The notes under the pieces were generated by a model. That model was not told the origin of the DNA, made no database searches, and was given only the letters and a program-made list of their open reading frames with translations. The position numbers were made by a program, and so were the translations under genes. Of a stretch of 64,000 nt of DNA, positions 59,466-64,000 are shown piece by piece. The stretch is taken from NCBI GenBank assembly GCA_913061235.1, contig CAJXTB010000008.1, positions 248,001 to 312,000 of the forward strand. The letters run 5' to 3'. Positions within the stretch are counted from its first letter, which is position 1; each line of letters opens with the position of its first letter. The DNA is from an uncultured Pseudomonadota bacterium. GTDB taxonomy: Bacteria; Myxococcota_A; UBA796; GCA-2862545.

Positions 59466-60914
59466 GTGGTCGATAGCGTCATTGCTCACGGCGGCATGGC
59501 TACCGTCTACTTGGTGCGCCACGAAAAGCTCAAGAGTCGACACGCGGTCAAGGTTCTAGACCTTCCAACCGCCAACATCCGCAGTCGACTTCTGCAAGAA
59601 GGCCGTATCCAGGCCTCCCTTCGCCACCCCAACATTGTCAGCGTGACAGACGCGCTGGAGGTGGACGGTCATCCGGCCTTGGTCATGGAGTACGTGGACG
59701 GCCCGTCTCTGGCCGAGGTGTTGGAAGAGAAAGGGTCGATAGACCTACAGACAGCGGAAGCCTGGTTTACCGCCATTGTGGGTGCCGTTGGCTACGCACA
59801 CGACCGCGGCTTGGTCCACCGCGACCTCAAGCCAGACAATGTACTGATGGCGCCGCTGTCAGGTGGCTACTTGGTGAAAGTCACCGACTTCGGCATTGCG
59901 AAGGTTGTCCAGGAATACATGGACGAACGAAGTGGCGTGAAGACGCGTACCGGAACCGGCATGGGAACCCCCGCCTACATGCCGCCTGAGCAAGTCACGA
60001 ACGCCGGCCAAGTCGACCACCGCGCGGACATCTTCTCCCTTGGCGCCATTCTGTACGAGCTGGTGACAGGCCAGCGCGCCTTCCCTGGCGAGAACCTTCT
60101 GTCCATCTACAATGCCGCTGCTGACGGTGACTTCCAGCCACCGGGTGCCTTGGTACAGGACCTGCCCGACCGCATTGTCGCGGCAATTGAGGGCTGCCTA
60201 GAGCCCAATCCAGAGCAGCGCATCGCATCGTGCAAAGACCTGCTTGAGATTGTGCGCGGCGAGCGCATTGTGACGCCGAAGCCCCCAGCACCACGTGGTG
60301 AGCGGGCGTCTCGCTTCACCAAACCTAGCGACCCCCTGCCCCTTCGCAAGGTGATTCACGAGCCGAAGAAGGCGCGCGGAGGCTGGCTCATTCCAGCCCT
60401 GATGGTGCTGTTGGTGGCCGGTATTGCGCTCACCCTAGCCCTCGTCCTTGTGGTCATGATTGGGGGAATGGCCTGGAACATGACGAGCACTGCCCCCACG
60501 CCCTACCCGACCTACCCCACGTGGGAACCCGAGTCGGCCATGGACAAGTTCGAGGTCGAGGTCCTTGATGTCCGCCGCGAAGGGAGCGTCGAGAACGGCG
60601 TCATGTCGTACGAAGCGGGCTCAACAGACTCTTCGCTGTACATCATCGAAGTCGACGTCCGATACCTTGGGGACAACACCCAGATGCCTGGTGCCCCATG
60701 GGCGTTGGTCGAAGACGACGGCACCACACACGACGCCGATATGGGCTGCGGCATGGCTCTCAACAACGCTGTTCAGCCATTCCGCATGTTCAACGAAGGC
60801 GAACGCGTCCGCGGCCCGCTGTGCTTTGAAGCCCCAACAAATGCTCCCGGCCTGCGTCTGAGGTTCAAGCCAGACGCCATACATGGCGCGTCCTTCTGGT
60901 TCGACATCGAGTAA
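59466..60914 (+). CDS. Transmembrane Ser/Thr protein kinase, 5' end apparently frameshifted
   Basis: The readable frame codes for 482 residues from GTG at 59466: kinase core with HGGMATVYLVRHEKL (glycine loop), RHAVKVLD (the Lys), LVHRDLKPDN (Asp120), TDFGIAK (DFG 141-143), and APE-like YMPPEQV. A transmembrane helix is at about 306-336 and a beta-rich outer domain of about 120 residues follows. The usual start is lost: an ATG at 59431 opens MLHEGQIIT in another frame, and DRYVVDSVIAHGG, the standard continuation, begins in this frame at 59457. One missing base near 59457 would join them. Either a sequence error or a real mutation. The start of the listed frame is therefore provisional. Confidence 0.85.
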   Translation: MVDSVIAHGGMATVYLVRHEKLKSRHAVKVLDLPTANIRSRLLQEGRIQASLRHPNIVSVTDALEVDGHPALVMEYVDGPSLAEVLEEKGSIDLQTAEAWFTAIVGAVGYAHDRGLVHRDLKPDNVLMAPLSGGYLVKVTDFGIAKVVQEYMDERSGVKTRTGTGMGTPAYMPPEQVTNAGQVDHRADIFSLGAILYELVTGQRAFPGENLLSIYNAAADGDFQPPGALVQDLPDRIVAAIEGCLEPNPEQRIASCKDLLEIVRGERIVTPKPPAPRGERASRFTKPSDPLPLRKVIHEPKKARGGWLIPALMVLLVAGIALTLALVLVVMIGGMAWNMTSTAPTPYPTYPTWEPESAMDKFEVEVLDVRREGSVENGVMSYEAGSTDSSLYIIEVDVRYLGDNTQMPGAPWALVEDDGTTHDADMGCGMALNNAVQPFRMFNEGERVRGPLCFEAPTNAPGLRLRFKPDAIHGASFWFDIE

Positions 60915-60941
60915 TGTGGCCTCCCGTGACAAGGATGCCGC

Positions 60942-61292
60942 ATGAATACGAACGAACTGGTCAAGATGGAACGCGGCCTCTGGCTCAAGCCAGAGCCGTG
61001 GATTGCCGGCAACGCCCTGCCGAACGCGTGGTTCATACTTCCGCAGCCCATCGGAATCACTGACAGAAACATGCTCCAGCGCACCCACATTGAGTCCATG
61101 GCCACCGGCCTAGACGTGGAAGATGCGCGCATTGAGTTTCTGTCGGAAGACGTGGTCCTCATTGTCTACCGAGCAGCAAGCCGGCAAGCCCCAGCAGGAA
61201 CCCGCTTCCTGTGCTCGAGCACGTACGTGAAGGGCCGGCGAAGCTGGAGCCTGACACACCATCAACGCAGTCCGGTCGGCCCCACCTCCTAG
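60942..61292 (+). CDS. NTF2-like (DUF4440/SnoaL-like) protein
   Basis: A 116-residue protein. The end SSTYVKGRRSWSLTHHQRSPV is typical of NTF2-like cone proteins of the DUF4440 kind (S/T-x-x-Y/W-x-x-x-x-x-x-W-x-x-x-x-H-Q-x-x-P). The start is a plain ATG 27 bases after the kinase stop. Such folds hold small ligands or catalyse isomerisations; the residues are not diagnostic. Confidence 0.75.
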   Translation: MNTNELVKMERGLWLKPEPWIAGNALPNAWFILPQPIGITDRNMLQRTHIESMATGLDVEDARIEFLSEDVVLIVYRAASRQAPAGTRFLCSSTYVKGRRSWSLTHHQRSPVGPTS

Positions 61293-61588
61293 ACAATAAG
61301 GGCACACGAGCGAACGTCCATCTTTCGCCATCTGAAGGGGTGGGCAACGGCGCTGCGTTTCGCCTGTCTCTCCCGAGTAGACGTCCGACGGCACCGCACC
61401 GTCCCTCCGCTGAGCCCGGGCCGATTCCACCGCTGGAATCGTTGCCGAAGAGACAGACTAACGGTCGGTATCGACTGCCCATCGGCTTCGAGCCCCCAGG
61501 GCGACACCCAGCATGCCGTCTCGCCTTTCTTGTACACTCGCCACACCCTTCAGTTGCGTGTTGGCCTGTCGATGGGGAATGACTGTTG
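61293..61588. other. Intergenic stretch of 296 bases with a perfect palindrome
   Basis: No coding frame of good quality is seen; the frames that cross it on either strand have no domain and no ribosome site. The only clear structure is the hairpin at 61422-61441. It may hold the promoter of the PhyH gene and the end of the NTF2-like transcript. Confidence 0.5.
61422..61441. repeat. Perfect 8-bp inverted repeat, 4-base loop
   Basis: CGATTCCA, loop CCGC, TGGAATCG, perfect over 8 bp. It is 130 bases after one stop and about 150 bases before the next start. No T-run follows; could be an operator, a terminator or a structured RNA element. Confidence 0.65.
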
Positions 61589-62362
61589 ATGTTCAACACA
61601 GGACTGCCGATGTCCGCCGTCCCGTCCGTACTACAATCCACCCCCCTGCAAACACATGGGTACATGGTCGTCCGCAACCTCATTGACCGCGTGACCTTGC
61701 GCCGGATGCAGCGTGGTTTCGACCGCCTTCTGGACATCGCTCGAACCCTGCCTGGGACTGCAGAGGTGGCCAACACGCAGTTCATCGTCAGCCAAGACCC
61801 CTTCCAGCTACACCGAGCCGTGTGGGCAAGTGGAGCGGCACCCGAGCTTCAACTGGGCAACGACCCGCGCATCCTTCGCATTGCTCGTGATGTTCTCGAC
61901 ACTGAGACACCGGTGCAGATCATCCAACAGGCCCACTACAAGCTGCCGGGTGACGGCGTCTCCTTCAAGTGGCACCAAGATGCCTCCAATCGTCGCTATG
62001 GCACCGACCTGTGGGAAGACATCAACGGCCGCGGCAGCTTCGTCCAGATTGCCATTGCCGTAGACGCCATGAGTGCGGACAACGGTGGATTGAGCTTCAT
62101 CCCAGGGTCCCATCGCGACGGCTTCATCGCTGACCCCAGCACCGGGAATATCCCCCAAGGGCACTTCGACCCTACACAAGCAGTCACTCCGAGCCTAAAC
62201 CCTGGAGACGCCGTTGTCTTCGGGCCGTTCGTCATCCATGGCAGCTTTGCCAACGACTCAGACCACCCTAGACGAACCTTCTTGCAGGGGTTCGCGAGTC
62301 CTGGGGCGAACCGCCGCGACTATCCGGGCTGTGGAACCGGGGTCACCCGAACCCACCGATAG
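61589..62362 (+). CDS. Phytanoyl-CoA dioxygenase (PhyH) family protein
   Basis: A 257-residue Fe(II)/2-oxoglutarate oxygenase. The metal site is visible: His129 and Asp131 in SFKWHQDASNRRYG, and the distal His in PGDAVVFGPFVIHGSFAND; the C-terminal Arg (PRRTFLQGF) would bind 2-oxoglutarate. The substrate is unknown; PhyH proteins hydroxylate fatty acyl and small molecules. Start ATG at 61589; an ATG at 61610 with AGGA ahead is also possible. Ends 4 bases before the convergent DUF2237 stop. Confidence 0.9.
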   Translation: MFNTGLPMSAVPSVLQSTPLQTHGYMVVRNLIDRVTLRRMQRGFDRLLDIARTLPGTAEVANTQFIVSQDPFQLHRAVWASGAAPELQLGNDPRILRIARDVLDTETPVQIIQQAHYKLPGDGVSFKWHQDASNRRYGTDLWEDINGRGSFVQIAIAVDAMSADNGGLSFIPGSHRDGFIADPSTGNIPQGHFDPTQAVTPSLNPGDAVVFGPFVIHGSFANDSDHPRRTFLQGFASPGANRRDYPGCGTGVTRTHR

Positions 62363-62366
62363 ACGC

Positions 62367-62741
62367 CTACGCGGTCGCTGCCGCTGCATGCTCCAACAAC
62401 GCATCGAGTGGGGCAATGGACAGCGCGGCTTGGTGGGTCGCTTCCAAGTCGACCGGACAGGCACGCCCGAGCTGGTAGGCCTGCATCCAAGACGCGGCAC
62501 ACACACACCAACGATTCCCGTCCACTAGCCCTGGGAAGCCATGCTGGGGAGCCGGCGTACACAGGTCATTTCCAAGCTCTTGCAGGCATGCCAGAAAGTC
62601 ATCCGTCAAGATAGCAGCGACCGAGTGCGAGCCACGGTCGCTGGCGTCGGTATTGCACTTTCCATCGCGAAACCAGCCGGTCAGCGGCTTGTGCGAGCAC
62701 GCCTTAAGTGGAGAACCGAGAACATTGAGCGATGGGAACAT
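62367..62741 (-). CDS. DUF2237 family protein
   Basis: A 124-residue protein with the family layout: LNVLGSPLKACSHKPLTGWFRDGKCNT, GSHSVAAILTDDFLACLQELGNDLCTPAPQHGFPGLVDGNRWCVCAASWMQAYQLGRACPVDLEATHQ. Conserved Cys and His hint at a metal site. Function of the family is unknown. ATG at 62741 follows GAGG; the frame extends 51 bases further up. It lies 20 bases after the secreted nuclease-fold gene on the same strand. Confidence 0.9.
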   Translation of the reverse strand: MFPSLNVLGSPLKACSHKPLTGWFRDGKCNTDASDRGSHSVAAILTDDFLACLQELGNDLCTPAPQHGFPGLVDGNRWCVCAASWMQAYQLGRACPVDLEATHQAALSIAPLDALLEHAAAATA

Positions 62742-62761
62742 GGGCACCTCTTCGGCGGTGT

Positions 62762-63562
62762 CTAACGGGTCAAGTCCACCACAACCGGACAATGGTCAGA
62801 CGATGCCGAGTCCCGAACCTGCCGCGCCTGTACCCCAGACTCCGGGATTCCCCGAACCACAACGTGGTCAATCGGATGACGATGACGGCTCCCAGGACAG
62901 TCGTCTGGTGCATCCAACAGAGGCGCCACAAGCGGCACCGGGGTGCCATCATTGAGTCCGCTCCAGCCATCATCGCGTCCAGTGAGCTGCCGGTTCCAGT
63001 CACCAATCACAACCGCAGTACCCGAGCGGCCATCCAGCCATTCCTCAACCTCTTGGAACTGCCGGCCCACCGTCTCGCAGTCACTGCCCTGGTCGAGCGG
63101 GTCCCACGCGCACCCGGCCTTGAGGTGAATGCCCATGATGTCTACGCCATCGACCGTAGCGACGACTCCCCGGCGCAGCCCACTGCGGCCCACCGAGATG
63201 TCCTCCACCTCATCGAAGGTTGCACTGAGTCCCGGCCGAACGGCCATAGCCACTCGCTGGTCTGCACGGCGAGACTCCACGTACACGGTCCAATCCGGCC
63301 CGACCAAGCGCCGAACGGCGGTCTCGTCGAGCACTTCTTGAAACGACCACACGTCCGCCTCAACCCCGCTCACCACTGCGGCAAGCTCAGCAAAGTCCGA
63401 CGACGTCCGCGGTCGAATCCCGCGGCCTTCCCGGCCATCCAGCCACTCCACGTTCCACGTGGCTACACGCAGAGAAGCGCCGGTCGACGACGGCACAGCC
63501 GAAGCCTGTGTTGGGGTTGAAGCAGGAGGTGAGCAGGCCATAAAGGCGAAGATGAACCACAT
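62762..63562 (-). CDS. Secreted endonuclease/exonuclease/phosphatase-fold lipoprotein
   Basis: A 266-residue protein with signal MWFIFAFMAC (lipobox FMAC) and an EEP domain. VATWNVEWLDGREGRG holds the first metal Asn, VWSFQEVLD the Glu, MGIHLKAGC and VVIGDWNRQLTG the D-x-N, and SASSDHCPVVVDL the C-terminal D-H. Possible cell-surface nuclease or phosphatase. Start codon with GAGG. A family member of the same size is often found with DUF2237 only by chance, so no link is claimed. Confidence 0.9.
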   Translation of the reverse strand: MWFIFAFMACSPPASTPTQASAVPSSTGASLRVATWNVEWLDGREGRGIRPRTSSDFAELAAVVSGVEADVWSFQEVLDETAVRRLVGPDWTVYVESRRADQRVAMAVRPGLSATFDEVEDISVGRSGLRRGVVATVDGVDIMGIHLKAGCAWDPLDQGSDCETVGRQFQEVEEWLDGRSGTAVVIGDWNRQLTGRDDGWSGLNDGTPVPLVAPLLDAPDDCPGSRHRHPIDHVVVRGIPESGVQARQVRDSASSDHCPVVVDLTR

Positions 63563-63637
63563 GCCTCGCTTGTACCGCACTGCAGGCTCGTCAACCCGCG
63601 TACTTTCGGTAACGTATGACCCAAGGCGTCGAAAGGC

Positions 63638-64000
63638 ATGCCAAGCAACACACTTGTAGAGCTGGCTCGACGGGGCACACAAGCTCCAGCGGATGCTTCA
63701 GCTCTCGACAGCGAGCTGCGCCCCATTGCCCTGCTCCACATCGCGACTCGTCCCCATAGGGATCTAACGGTTGGTGAGGAGGAGAATCCCATCTCCCCAC
63801 TCAACTGGCTCTTTGCCAGCGCCGCCTCCTCTCCCATCATTCAACTGGCCACACCCCTGTCGTCATGTCCACCAATCCCGAGCCGCCATCTGCCCCAGCT
63901 CTCACAGCACTGGGACCGGCCTTGTCTGCAGTCTGGTCGACCCAGCCATGTTGTAGGTCGTACCAAACGCCTCTCACAGTCTTGGGTATGGACTGTAGTG
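63638..64000 (+). CDS. Partial hypothetical protein, runs off window
   Basis: An open frame of 121 codons from ATG at 63638, with GAAAGG before it. The start reads MPSNTLVELARRGTQAPADA, then DSELRPIALLHIATRPHRDL, and a stretch rich in Pro and Ser with two Cys. It stays open to the last base. No family recognised; that it is a gene follows only from the ribosome site and the open frame. Confidence 0.5.
   Translation, partial: MPSNTLVELARRGTQAPADASALDSELRPIALLHIATRPHRDLTVGEEENPISPLNWLFASAASSPIIQLATPLSSCPPIPSRHLPQLSQHWDRPCLQSGRPSHVVGRTKRLSQSWVWTVV

Noticed and set aside
61211-61582. Possible small gene in the gap before the PhyH gene
   Set aside because: Frames on both strands are Pro/Arg-rich, overlap the previous gene or lack a ribosome site, and show no domain.
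1-64000. tRNA, rRNA and insertion sequences
   Set aside because: No cloverleaf-like tRNA, rRNA stretch, transposase gene or terminal inverted repeat pair was recognised by eye.

Overview
The window looks like chromosomal DNA of a Gram-negative, GC-rich (about 60% by eye), predator- or delta-type bacterium, most likely a member of the Myxococcota. The reasons are the two eukaryotic-like Ser/Thr kinases, the many lipoproteins with long Asp/Ser, coiled-coil or Ig-like parts, a C-terminal tail like the MYXO-CTERM sorting signal, and a polyunsaturated fatty acid (PUFA) synthase locus that starts with the enoyl reductase gene, as in myxobacteria. The placement is an inference from gene content. No rRNA, tRNA, IS element, prophage or CRISPR array was seen. 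The DNA is very densely coding: 56 genes, many with 1 to 4 base overlaps, and almost no gap above 150 bases.

Layout. 1-7861 (minus): a PUFA synthase locus, running from pfaD to the start of pfaA (cut by the window edge), with four unrelated genes between them, including a secreted left-handed beta-helix/fibrinogen-like fusion and an Imm17-like membrane protein. A divergent LysR gene (7943-8833) faces pfaD across a short gap with two inverted repeats. 8915-11926: U32 peptidase-family protein, methyltransferase, membrane protein. 11957-16222: Ser/Thr kinase, diheme cytochrome c and a PQQ-type sugar dehydrogenase in overlapping order. 16284-21673: a surface glycan group (alkaline-phosphatase-superfamily enzyme, GT2 glycosyltransferase, GtrA flippase-like protein) converging on a GT-C/TPR membrane protein. 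21765-25425: YbaK-type deacylase and a minus-strand XPB helicase plus Helicase_C_3 partner pair.

25525-41483: mostly cell-surface genes: two paralogous coiled-coil fibre-like lipoproteins, an Asp/Ser-repeat lipoprotein followed after 4 bases by a GT-B glycosyltransferase, other lipoproteins, an amidase and EamA transporter pair, TldD/TldE, and a serine hydrolase. 41467-46338: an uncharacterised group of arrestin-like membrane protein, methyltransferase, small AAA-type ATPase and divergent J-domain protein, then a VC0807-like membrane protein and an AlkZ-like glycosylase. 46342-58318: secreted and envelope proteins, including a nine-repeat Ig-like lipoprotein, a GMC oxidoreductase with its small subunit, a GH113-like hydrolase, a lipoprotein with a MYXO-CTERM-like tail, a second PQQ-type sugar dehydrogenase with a retropepsin-like lipoprotein, and a GHL10 hydrolase. 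58469-64000: lytic transglycosylase, a second kinase whose first codons appear frameshifted, NTF2-like protein, PhyH dioxygenase, DUF2237 protein, a secreted endonuclease/phosphatase-fold protein and a partial gene.

Themes: about sixteen predicted lipoproteins; two candidate substrate-plus-glycosyltransferase arrangements; and a repeated architecture at the eleven convergent gene pairs, where the two stop codons are within or next to a short hairpin and the genes overlap or nearly touch.
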